Of a DNA stretch of 64,000 nt, positions 10,366 to 19,886 are shown piece by piece. Position 1 is the stretch's first letter; each line of letters starts with the position of its first letter. The stretch lies in the NCBI GenBank assembly GCA_003194525.1, contig NBIV01000298.1, positions 1-64,000 on the forward strand, in the 5' to 3' direction. The position numbers and the translations under genes are program-made. Below the pieces are notes generated by a model. The model was not told the DNA's origin. It was given only the letters and a program-made list of their open reading frames with translations, and made no database searches. The DNA comes from Gracilariopsis chorda (Eukaryota > Rhodophyta > Florideophyceae > Gracilariales > Gracilariaceae).

Positions 10366-11097
10366 TTAGAGCGGGAGAGTGTTGATCGTACCGCCGGAAG
10401 ACGGGACAGTGTTTCCACCGGCATCAGCAGCAACCAGGTCGCTTCCGCTCTGAGAAACAACAGTCATAGTGCTTCCGTCTTGAAGCGTAACGCGAGCAAT
10501 TCGAATGAAAGCAAACACAGTTGTCGGGATGAAACTAGTTCCAAACGCAGTGAGCGATCCGGATACCTGAATGTTCTGCTGTTGCACGTTCTCCACAATC
10601 TGCTGAGCAATGCTAGACTGAGTGTTATAGTTTTCACGAAGTTCGAAGCTTCTCTCCATTTCTTCGCGAGTGACCTGCGAGTTTCCAAGGTTGACTCCGA
10701 TCCACCTCAGGAACGGGATGTTCAAACCGCGGTTGTACTCGGCACGGAAGCTCTCGTATTCCTCGCGCTCTGAGACCGTCAGAGAGGACTCAAATTCTTG
10801 ATCGAGGTTAGCAAGCGTCTCAGACTCTACAGCGAACACTTGGATGGAGAAGGTGAGTGTTCCGCTGGTTCCACGCTGCACGGTGATTCCAGTCTCAGTA
10901 GTACGGGCGAATCCGCTTTGGGAACTGTTGACTGCGAACACGGCTTCTTCCGATTGCTGGCGAACAAGCGGCACGGCGATCGTGGACTCTTCGACCTTCA
11001 AAATTGGGAGCTTGGTGCCATAGATCGGGTGGGCCAGTGCGGAGGATGCAAGCAAGCTCGCAAAGCACATAGCAAGAATAGCGGTAAAGGCGTTCAT
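10366..11097 (-). CDS. Small secreted protein of unknown function, 243 aa
   Basis: The first 22 residues form a clear signal peptide (hydrophobic core AILAMCFASLLASSALA, then HPIYG). The mature part has two visible regions. About residues 25-150 are Ser/Thr/Glu-rich with an extended beta-like pattern. About 150-200 hold a polar helical segment ending in a Gln-rich stretch (IVENVQQQNIQVSG). The C-terminus is Gly/Ser/Thr-rich (GGNTVPSSGGTINT). There are no Cys residues after the signal peptide and no known motif. A TATA box lies 113 bp upstream of the ATG (11210-11217), matching the spacing seen at the hog-domain gene. The product is probably extracellular or in the cell wall. Confidence 0.75.
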   Translation of the reverse strand: MNAFTAILAMCFASLLASSALAHPIYGTKLPILKVEESTIAVPLVRQQSEEAVFAVNSSQSGFARTTETGITVQRGTSGTLTFSIQVFAVESETLANLDQEFESSLTVSEREEYESFRAEYNRGLNIPFLRWIGVNLGNSQVTREEMERSFELRENYNTQSSIAQQIVENVQQQNIQVSGSLTAFGTSFIPTTVFAFIRIARVTLQDGSTMTVVSQSGSDLVAADAGGNTVPSSGGTINTLPL

Positions 11098-11209
11098 TAT
11101 GAAAGTTAATGAGAATTTGACCGTGGTTAGAAAGGAGAGGTGCTTCGACTATTCGTGGAGTTGAGGATGTTGGTGAGAGTGAAGACGGAAGAGTGGTCGA
11201 GGAACGGGA

Positions 11210-11217
11210 CTTTTATA
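11210..11217 (-). promoter_or_regulatory. TATA box of the small secreted-protein gene
   Basis: TATAAAAG on the minus strand, 113 bp before the ATG at 11097. Transcription would start near 11185 and leave a leader of about 85-90 nt. Confidence 0.65.
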
Positions 11218-12561
11218 GTGCTCCGGAACTACCTCGTCGAGTCCATGGCCGGAGGAGGAGCTTCAATGATCGAAGAATGACGTTCAGCCTTCAGAGTACT
11301 CTCCTACGTTTGCAAACTTTGATGTGCACCCCATGACAGTCGGATGAGATTGATGAGGACGAAGTTGACGAGTGTAAAGTCGTTACCGGTGAGACCCTGA
11401 CTGGGCAAGAGCACAAGAGATGAAGTTGACGACACACTTGGCTTTTTGCAGTGTATGGATGAAGAAGAAATGGAAGTGAAGAATGTCAAGAGTCAAAACA
11501 CGACTAGGCCGTGATATCGTGTATCCCTTGGCACTTCGCTAATCTGCAATCGCACTCTCTTGAAACACGTACGGAGACCATCATGTCTTTCGGTCCTTGC
11601 CATCAATATTCATGGTTGGATGTGATGGGATCATTCGGACTGACCCATTGATTGATCGGCTCCAAACCCACAGAGTGAGCACTGCAGAGGGTTCCCTACT
11701 CAGAAAGGAAGAGATGATTCTGATATCATACAGAGGTAGGGTGAGCAGCTCCAGAATCCTTTTCAGGGAAGTGATCGAAGATGCACGTCACAGATATTCA
11801 CACTCGTTTTCGGAAACATGCAACTGGAAACATACAGCTGCCAAGGCTACAGTATCGTACAGTAGAGAGAGTGTTGCCCATGCCAATGACAGTAAAGGAC
11901 TGCTTTGACTTTAAGACAGCATTGCTGCTTGTGCCATTTTTGTTGAACGTCTGTTTGGGTGCGCGAGAACCCATGATAGCTACTGTACCTATGTAACCGT
12001 TTCCAACGGTACACCCGATGCCGCCGCTGATTGTCATAGATTGGCGACGGTGTGGACTCGTAGATAACGCGTTGCAATTAATCACCCCTACCATCCGCGA
12101 TGTCGTTGAACTTGTCCAGGCGAAACGGGAACTTGAAGCTGTTGCAGCTGACCTCCCTGGTAGAGCTGTAGTGCCAAATCGCTTTTTACTCGATTAGTAC
12201 TGCGTTGAGCAATCACGCGGGAATCCGCCCGTTGTGGTGTGCCGACCCTCCTGCCGATGCGAGCAAGCAGCAAGCGAAATGGATCCGCAATTAGGCCAGC
12301 CTCGAGAGCGTGCATTTGGCGGCAGAGACTAGCTTCTTTGGGGCTTGGGACGTCGAAGTGGGAGTTAGGCTTCGTCCGCCCACAAACAACCACGACAATC
12401 ATCCCTACGTCATCGCTAACAGCATCCTCTATAACGTTTATCAACACCACGTGACCTATCACGCTTGCAAGTGATTCAAATTCCTGGTTCAATCCTTTCG
12501 ACTGTTTCTGCCTCGATCGTTGCTGCTGGAGGTGAATATGCATACCAATCCATTAAGTGCT
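11218..12561. other. Intergenic, one doubtful small ORF
   Basis: Apart from the 59-codon plus frame at 12018-12197 I see nothing supported. A 151-codon minus frame (12088-12543) overlaps it and has no recognisable motif. Confidence 0.4.
12018..12197 (+). CDS. Possible small ORF or exon remnant, 59 aa
   Basis: The frame ends in a well-formed amphipathic helix (DVVELVQAKRELEAVAADLP), unlike the random composition around it. It may be a small gene, the last exon of a decayed gene, or chance. No homologue is recognised. Confidence 0.2.
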   Translation: MPPLIVIDWRRCGLVDNALQLITPTIRDVVELVQAKRELEAVAADLPGRAVVPNRFLLD

Positions 12562-14344
12562 CTAACTGACGGACGTGTCGGTCTTGGTCCGCTTTTGCAT
12601 TCTGCTTTGCATGGTATCACCAAGTCCACTAGCGAGTTCTTTGACGTGCTCAGGTGTTGCTGGACACCTTTTTATATCTGCAACGTCTCTGGTTCTCTTT
12701 CGCATGATTGGTGAGTTCAGTGATGCTCCCAGGTTTTCGCGCCTCATAAAGTTGCGGAACGCAACTGATACTGCTTTCTTAACATCATACAAACTGTCAT
12801 CTTCTTCGCGTTTCACAAATATCCGGATTATATTCTCTTCAAAGACAGCTGGGAGAACGTACGAAGCTTTCGCAGAAGAAATATGAATAGGATTCATATC
12901 CTCCCTACGAACAGAGTTGTTTTGCGGTGAAAAAGAATCCCTCAGTTAGACAGAGCTTACCCAAGGGTGTGGTATCATTCCCCAAAAGGTGCAAACAAGC
13001 TGGACGCAAAAGTCAAGATGAACGTACCAATCTTTGAAAAACAGCACACGGTCGACAGGGTTCTTATCTTTCATACCAAAGTTAAGTGATACATGAGCAA
13101 CATAGATGTCATCAGGTGTGAGTATCACGCCTGTACCAGCGGAGTCTTGACATGTAGCAATTTGTTGGGGGGTGAGACGACGAGACATTCCCGCAGGCAA
13201 CAGCACCTCCTCAACAAGCCTGTACAACTTTCGACAGCGTAATCGCCGGATGAGGTTGCGTGCTGGTGCCATTGCTATATCTTTTGATCGCTCGATTATT
13301 GCAGTCAGACTATCAGTCACAGTCAGAAACTCTTCAGGATCTACAATAGATGATGAGATTCCAAGCTGTCTATCCGCGTGAAGAAATGCGTCGGAAACCA
13401 TCGCGTCCATACTGATCGCAGCTCGATGGTTGTACACAGTGCCTACAGTAAGTTAGAGGTGTGAAGATTATGATAAAGGAGAATAAGCAGCACGTACGGT
13501 GTAGTTGAAACCTAGTGAGGAAGAGATGATAAACGTTGAAGATCTCCTTCCGATGGAAACAAATGTTGTCATCGACAACCTTTGCGAAATTCATCAAACG
13601 ACGATGATCAAAGCCGTACGCACCTTGTAAACCCACGTTATGTACATCTCTGGCTAAGTAATCAAACTTATCTGTATCGATACCGGTGGTAGAGTTAGCG
13701 ACTATATCATACATGAAGCGTGGTGTGAGACTGCCAGCGCCCTTATCGCCGCGAATCAGCTCACCAACAGCTCGAGTCTCTTCCTTCGTCAAATCTATGT
13801 TGTATTTATCCACGCAGTGTTCGAAGAGCAGAACACTTCGCTCCTCGTGCTTCAACAGCGGTGAATCGCGAAGTGCTGGTACTTTCTCCGCGACAGCCGG
13901 CAAAAACACATGGTCAAATGTGTGACTGAAAGGGCCATGACCCAGATCATGTGAAAGCCCCGCGAGTTGAACTAGCGTTTCGGAACGTTTGAAGTGGTCT
14001 TCACCGTCGTACGCTGACCGAACGTAGGGGTCCCTGGAGTTCCAGTATAATTTCTGCACAAATGAGCGTGAAAGGTGACACACGCCCACACTGTGTTCAA
14101 ACCTGTTGTGAGAAGCTCCGGGATAAACGTAGTATGTTGTGCCTAGCTGCTTCAGGTCACGCAGACGCTGCACGTGAGGTGTGTCGATGACGCGTAAGAT
14201 TGGGTCGCGGAGTTCAAAATGGCCGTGTATAGGGTCATTGATGACTTTCACTCTCGTCTGACATGGTGATACGGTCTGCGAGTTTATGAAATCAAAGCCA
14301 TCAGGCTGTGATGTGGAGGACGACATGAGGAAATTTGTCTGCAA
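12562..14344 (-). CDS. SAMHD1: SAMHD1-like HD-domain dNTP triphosphohydrolase, three exons
   Basis: The SAMHD1 family removes triphosphate from dNTPs and limits nucleotide pools. Exons are 14344-13498, 13442-13028 and 12904-12562; introns of 55 bp (13443-13497) and 123 bp (12905-13027) both have GTACGT donors and TAG acceptors. Splicing gives 534 residues. The metal site is complete: His84 (RFEHS), His132-Asp133 (HDLGHGPFSH) and Asp225 in GIDTDKFDYLARD, almost identical to the animal enzyme. Exon 2 carries the DAFLHAD and GMKDKNP blocks; exon 3 carries the C-terminal lobe (AKASYVLP, NIIRIFV). The N-terminal SAM domain of animal SAMHD1 is absent. A second Met at residue 7 is an alternative start. 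The C-terminus is basic and may hold a nuclear localisation signal (MRKRTR). Confidence 0.92.
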
Positions 14345-17300
14345 GCTTCAACGGCTGCAGTCCAAGAACTGCAACAAGTTCTTCTCAGAACTGCATTGTG
14401 GGCTGCCCGGTTCGACTGCCCCAATTCTTACTATTGGCCCAAGTTCCGCTCTCTCGAACACCCCGGACAGGAATAACTATTGTGTTTAGCCTTCTACCCT
14501 CGATATCTCCAAGTGATGAGGCCGTGGCAGACAGCCGTGGTGGTTGTTCGAAGCAGCGAACCATTTACAACGGGCCACCGATGTTGCAGGTCCACACGAC
14601 GCATGCTGCTGAGTCAGCAGCAGTGCTGACATCAAAATCAGCCGTGTGGCCTGCACAGCGAGATAAAAAAAAAAGCAGTAAAGCCCTGCAAGCAAGCCGA
14701 AACTGTTGGCAACGTAACGCTTCCGTTGGCTCAAAAAGCTATGGCCTTCACGGTGAAGGTAACGATTAAGAGGTTATCGTTATACCCTTTTAAGCGTTAG
14801 TTCATGACGCGATCCAAAGTGGACGCCTGTGACTTGTGAACGCCCTTTTACACTTTGCACACCATATGTATATAACACCCATGATGCACCGGTGTGCCGC
14901 AACCAGCTTAGCCTCTAGCCAAGGCTCACTTGCGTTTTCTCGCTCACTTGGACACTTCAAAATTCAGATAAGTCTTAACTAACGACCTCAGATCTACTCC
15001 TTGCGCTGCGCTCCCGGTCACGTCTATACCCCTTGTATGCTTATGATCGCAAGGCTTGTCCTCACACATCTGGATTCACGTCAGGCGCAGGTGCTTCCAC
15101 GAAGAACGACACGTTTGTCGTCGCAATATTCACATACCATGCGGCTTGCACCTTTTCATCCGAGGCTACTCTGGCACATACGCGGGCAGAGCAGCACGGT
15201 CCTTTTCAAGTGTCAAAAGGTCACAAATGCGTACATGCAGTATTTCAGAGAGTAGCCGTATGAAGAACAACGCTAGCCTTCTAAATAAGATACGCTTGTT
15301 CCTCCGTTTCAAACGTGAAACAGAAATAGAGGTAAGGGTTATACACAACACAGGCAAGACGCATGGTCACCACACGTCTTCATCTTCGGTCTGTCTGAAC
15401 TCGCATCTGCCTCCCCTTCTGTCAAGAGGAGCTTTAGAGGGCCGGAAGGGAAGGCTAAAAGATTAGCAAGCCTGTAGATACCTCTGGTTAGCCCTACACC
15501 CCTTTGCTCACCACATGGCAGCATATTGAAGCTTGTTCCGCCGCTCATTACCGTTGATACACGTAACAATTTACTGTTGTTTTGCGATGATGCTTGCGAC
15601 GGCAGCCATTACCAGCCGTCGAATAAATGATTAGCCTTTTACTTGTTCTAGAAAGTTGATACGGCTGCATCGGGATTAGAGGCACGTGCCCGTAAACACA
15701 CACACAAACATTTTTTTAAGCGTTGCAGTTGTGGCAAACCATAACGATACTTTGCGTTTCTTTGTTGTGCTCCAATGCGTCTCACACTGCGGTGTTGTGG
15801 AGATAAGTTCTCAGCGAAGGGACTAACCCTTTACCGCACGTAGCTATGTATCAGGAAGAGTATGAGTCGCTGCACATGTGACGTGAAAGCTACGCCAGCT
15901 TGCACGACACGGTTCTGCGTCAGACGCAAAGAAGCGCATGAGATGAAGACGTGATTGGGAAGAGGCGTAGGCGGTTGCGTGCAAGTGCTCTTATGGGAAA
16001 GGCCAATGAACGGTGAGAGCGAAAAATGGTAAACAAGGTTGCTGTGCGTTTTCATGTGCGTGTAGGGATGTATTCCTCCGAGAAAAAGGTTTCGGTTTGG
16101 CGGAGGAAAATGTGAAATGGGAGCCGGCATTGTGAAGGCTATTGTTGGGCGGACGCCTTCTCCAGAAATAAAAGCGTGTTTGGGATGGGAGCGATTGAGG
16201 CGTTGTGTAAGGGCGATGTGGTTTTGAGGTGCATTAACTCCGAGCGTGTTTGGTTTGTTGGTGTCGACAGACGAACGTGTAGGCGAGGTGAGAGCGCAAA
16301 CATATGTAACGTTCGGAAATGAAACGGGGTGAAGTTAACGACTTGGGTGTTTAACGTTAGCAACGGATGTGGCGGGTGGTTGGTTGGTTGGCACCCAAAG
16401 TGAGGTGTGTGGATGGGATGTGAGTTGGGTAAAGATAGAAGAGCTCGCGCAAATGGTATGACATGGGTCAGAAAAGCAGAACCAAACATGCAAATAAGAC
16501 AAGAGCGGAGAGGTGCAGGGGTGCGTGAAGCAGGCAAAGTTGATTGGGAGTAAGGAAATCAATATGCATGTGTGGTAGGTGCAGAAAGTGGGAGAGAAAA
16601 AGTGCGTCAAACAGGGCATGAGATTGGGCGGTAAGTCGGGGGCTACACATTGAGCTGGTGGCGTGCAGGGCCGGTAGCGGTGGTGAAAAACGGGGTGAAT
16701 TGTGTGGGCAGTAGTGGTACTATAGTAGAAGAAGGCAGCGCGAAAGATGGTTAAAAGAGGCGGCGAGCATGCCGAGCTTGTGGTGCGAAGTGAAAGAAAA
16801 GCAAGTGCGGTGACAATGGAGGAGGATGAAGATGCATAGTGTATATAGGCGGCTGGGGAGAAGGGGGGTGCGGATAGCGGTGTGGCGGGGTGGGTGGTTG
16901 GCAGTACTTTTTGATATGGGGGCGCAAGGGAGTGGACGAAGAGACAGCGCAACAAGTTGAGCTGTTGGGTGCTATTTGAGAGCGAGCGCGGTGAGTGTGG
17001 CCAAGATGAGCTGGACGTGAAGTGCTTCGACGTACAATTGTGAAAACGCGTACAAGTCCGACGCTGACAAAGAAGGAATGACGTACAACATATACATGAC
17101 ACGTCCGCCAGTGACAGACTTTAGTATCCCAAGGGTGGCGTAGTACTGTACAGTATCCCTATATAAGTAAAGGCTCATCCCCCAGGAGACCGAGAAGGAG
17201 TCGCGGCAGATTGCTGTGCCGAATACCGTTGCTTGTGAGAGAGGCGGCCCCCTCCACAGCGCAAACATGAACTTGTCACATATGTCAGAAGCGCATGCGA

Positions 17301-17515
17301 CAACAGTACGTGACGCACATGGGCGCCGCAAAGAGCTAAGCGCAGTGTAGGGAAGGGGGGGTGTGTGGCGGTGGAATGGGAGCGCCGACAGGCAGGGGGT
17401 TTGAAAAGGTCGGGGAGGGGGAGGCCGTGTAACGGCGTGGTGGTGTCGAAAGCGCGCACGCATTTCACCCCCAAACGCGCACAAAGCGAACCGCCTTGTA
17501 CCCGCGGCCACGCCC
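14345..17515. other. Long gene-poor stretch with strong strand skew
   Basis: I find no supported gene. Positions 15613-15710 hold a LINE tail. From about 15860 to 17100 the plus strand is rich in G and poor in C, then from 17480 it becomes C-rich. The skew keeps long Cys/Ser/Pro-rich frames open on the minus strand (such as 16335-17102), but they show no domain or codon pattern. A non-coding transcript is possible. Confidence 0.4.
15613..15710 (+). repeat. LINE-like 3' tail with CA repeat
   Basis: These 98 bp match the reverse complement of 27681-27778 with about nine differences. They share the block GGATTAGAGGC..GTGCCCGTAAACA with 32129-32270 and end in (CA)n. This looks like a 5'-truncated non-LTR retrotransposon end. 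Confidence 0.75.
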
Positions 17516-17550
17516 CACACGTGGCACCACACGTGGCACCACACGTGGCA
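17516..17550 (+). promoter_or_regulatory. Triple G-box tandem repeat
   Basis: A 12-bp unit containing the palindrome CACGTG is repeated three times (CACGTG at 17518, 17530 and 17542). This is a classic bHLH/bZIP-type binding site. It lies about 385 bp upstream of the pseudokinase ATG, in the CpG-rich start of its promoter. A single CACGTG also lies between the divergent peroxidase and pseudouridine synthase genes (38490). Confidence 0.5.
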
Positions 17551-17861
17551 CGCGCGCGCCCCGCGCAGCGGCGTCACGCACGGCGCGGCGCGAGCTGGCC
17601 GCCGCCACCGCACAAGTGCGCACACGCGCAACGGCACGCGCGCCGCCCGCCCCCCGCCCGCCCCCGCCCGCCCAAACGCCGCCGCGCTCTCGCTCCTTTC
17701 AATTCCATCGCCCACTGCGCTCGCTGCTTTCCGTAACGGCAGCACAGCCGCGCAGTCACGTCGACACCCCAAAATAATAAAGCACCCCACCGCACTAACG
17801 CTCCCCCCACAATAAATCACCTCCCCACACCCCCCCAAAGCCCCCCTCTTCTTCGCGTTCT

Positions 17862-17876
17862 CCCCCCCCCCCCCCC
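17862..17876 (+). promoter_or_regulatory. C15 tract before the pseudokinase gene
   Basis: A run of 15 C lies 55 bp before the ATG at 17932, inside a C/T-rich leader. The HSBP1 gene has a C16 run 56 bp before its ATG on its own strand. The matching distances suggest a promoter or leader element. Confidence 0.45.
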
Positions 17877-17931
17877 TCCCAACCCTCGCAAATCCCCTCA
17901 CCCCTCCCTCCCTCACCCCCAACTCAAAACA

Positions 17932-19190
17932 ATGGTCAAGTTCTTCTCCCGCACCCCGTCCCCGCTCTCCCTTCAATCAGCCTCCACCTCCCCACCACCA
18001 TCCCCGCCCAAATCCCCCACCAAATCTCCACCCCGTCGCGAGCGTTTACGACATGGCGCCCCGCCCTTCTTCGAGGGCTGGGCAAACGTCCGACTTCTCC
18101 CCGCCCGAAAGGCACATCTGCGATACCTCACCCTTTCCGGCCCCCACTTACGATACTCCGCCACCCCCGGCCACCCCATCCTGGGCGGCTGCCTAACCGT
18201 GTACAGCGCCCAAGTCACAAGCGAGGAGTTCCCCACCCTTCGAATCTGTCTCAAAACCTCCCACGCCCGCCTCTACATCTACGCCGAGTCGCGCCGCGAG
18301 CATGTGCACTTTTATCAGCAGCTCTTGTTCGCCTCTAACCGCTCGCTCACCAGCGTGTACAAGTTCCGAAACGACTTGAGAGACTCCGGTCTAGGCCGAT
18401 GTAGCGCCGCCCTCGATTTGCACACCTCCGATTCGGTCTGCGTCAAAGTCACCACAAAGGCGCATCGCACCGCTTTACAGGTGGCACAGGCTATGAAGGA
18501 GGCCGTTGTGTTGCTATGCATGCCGCATCATCCCAATATCATCCCCATTCTGGATGTGTACGAAAGTGCCCGAACGCTTTACCTCGTCACCGATTATCCG
18601 ATGCAAACACCCTTACCGAGGTGGTCCACTTTCGCGGCATGCTTTGTGAGGCCGATGTGGCAACCATAATCTCCGGCTTGTTGAACGCTCTCGTGCATAT
18701 GCACCATGCTCAAATCGTTCACCGCCTCATCTGTCCGGACAACGTCTTGCTTCTACCCAAGCCGCACAACCAGTACACCCCCGTGCTTCACAACTTTGAA
18801 TACGCCGTATCCTCCGTCGACCTTGACGATTGGACCCATATGGCACAATGTTACACACCTCACGGTCCATTGTTACTGTCTCAACTAGCGTACATCGCTC
18901 CCGAAGTGGCACGCGGTGAACTGGGACATTATCAACAGGATATCTGGTCCGTCGGAATTCTCATGCACTATTTACTCGTCGGGTGCACTCCATTCGATGA
19001 TAATCTGCAAGACCTGCACACTCTCAACGCCACCATCTCGTCAACAAGAGGCATGCCAACCTTTTCAGGTCGCCTTTGGGGCGGCGTCACTTCAGGTGCA
19101 AAACATCTATGTTCTAGTATGTTGCATTCAAATCCTAACCATCGTATCAGTGCTTCGGACGCTTTGCTTCATCCTTGGCTTAACTTGTAG
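17932..19190 (+). CDS. PH-domain pseudokinase with a one-base frame break
   Basis: The N-terminus is Pro/Ser-rich. Residues about 47-135 resemble a PH domain (RYLTLSGPHLRYSA). A protein-kinase fold follows: a G-loop-like GLGRCS, a VAIK-type Lys (CVKV), HPNIIPILD, then in the next frame VHMHHAQIVHRLICPDNVLL, an APE motif (YIAPEV) and WSVGILMHYLL. The catalytic-loop Asp is replaced (HRL at 18720 instead of HRD) and DFG reads NFE (18792), so it should lack normal phosphotransfer: a pseudokinase. Between about 18592 and 18612 the reading frame shifts by one base (the first frame runs to 18669, the second is open from 18516). No splice sites or slippery site explain it, so a base is missing in the gene or in the assembly. 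Function unknown; possibly a membrane-lipid-linked signalling scaffold. Confidence 0.7.
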
Positions 19191-19496
19191 CGATGTTTTA
19201 ACCCTTAGCTCGTGATTACCGTTTTGTACACATACCTTTTTACATATACATATACCCAACTCCCTTTTTCTTTTCCTTTTTTTTGAACGCATCGAGCGGC
19301 TTTTTGACTTGAAGCAGGTGTAAAAACAGTATTTGTACGCTCGAGCAACGCCGTTCGTTCCCGCATGCTACACCGCATTCTCTACGCATGTGCCGCCATC
19401 GCCCCGCTACCACCGCTCCCGCAGCCAACGCTCACGGCGTTATACACACCAATGTGACCCAAAAAACGTGAAGCCGCACCAAGCAGACGGGGATAT
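19191..19496. other. Convergent 3' ends
   Basis: About 305 bp lie between the stops of the pseudokinase (plus) and HSBP1 (minus). A T-rich stretch at 19260-19285 is the only visible feature, and no gene is seen. Confidence 0.5.
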
Positions 19497-19814
19497 TCAT
19501 TGCGAGCCAAGCACTGCAACGCCGTCGTTGGAAATTTCCGAAGAGGACATTTGCGCGTGATTGCCAAGGCTCTTAAGCGTGGAATCCAGTTCACTGATCT
19601 TCGCCTCCATTTGGTCAATCTGAGTGAACACGTTATCCGAAAACGATTTGAAAGTGCTCTGCATTTCCGACAACAGTTGCTGCACTTCCTTTTCTATCTG
19701 GCGATGCGCGTCCACTTCGGCGTCCTTAACGGACGGACTGGACGGAAGATGCGTGGCGGCTATTTTGCTGTGCGCCGCCGTGCTGGCGCTAACGGGAGTG
19801 CTTCCGGAACTCAT
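19497..19814 (-). CDS. HSBP1: Heat shock factor-binding protein 1 (HSBP1) homologue
   Basis: HSBP1 is a small nuclear coiled-coil protein that binds the trimerisation region of heat shock factor and damps the heat response. It has also been linked to WASH complex assembly. Here the core is residues about 42-88: EVQQLLSEMQSTFKSFSD, then heptads of Ile/Leu/Met (IDQMEAKISELDSTLKSL), matching the family pattern of Q.LL.QMQ..F...SD....ID.M...I..L. The protein is 105 residues, longer than the usual 75-80 because of a Ser/Thr/Ala-rich head. The start at 19814 is preferred over 19868: it follows GCTGCA, the extra 18 residues upstream look like leader, and a C16 tract then sits 56 bp upstream, mirroring the neighbouring gene. 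Convergent with the pseudokinase. Confidence 0.82.
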   Translation of the reverse strand: MSSGSTPVSASTAAHSKIAATHLPSSPSVKDAEVDAHRQIEKEVQQLLSEMQSTFKSFSDNVFTQIDQMEAKISELDSTLKSLGNHAQMSSSEISNDGVAVLGSQ

Positions 19815-19870
19815 TGCAGCGGAGCAGATGCTGATTTCACGCCTGCAAAAGGCGGTAGAAAGCGTCAAGA

Positions 19871-19886
19871 GGGGGGGGGGGGGGGG
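19871..19886 (-). promoter_or_regulatory. C16 tract before HSBP1 (G16 on plus)
   Basis: Sixteen consecutive C on the minus strand end 56 bp before the chosen ATG. Compare the C15 tract of the pseudokinase gene. Homopolymers of this length are also prone to length error. Confidence 0.45.

Noticed and set aside
12088-12543. 151-codon minus-strand frame
   Set aside because: Overlaps another plausible small plus frame; no family motif; not enough support to call.
16335-17102. 255-codon minus-strand frame rich in Ser, Cys, Pro and His
   Set aside because: Explained by the strand composition skew; no domain, low complexity, overlaps other open frames equally.
16972-17976. 334-codon minus-strand frame with CHVW repeats
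   Set aside because: The repeats are the translated CACGTG tandem; the frame is antisense to the promoter and start of the pseudokinase gene and has no family signature.
18580-18620. Programmed -1 frameshift in the pseudokinase
   Set aside because: No X-XXY-YYZ slippery heptamer in the zero frame and no downstream structure seen; a missing base is simpler.
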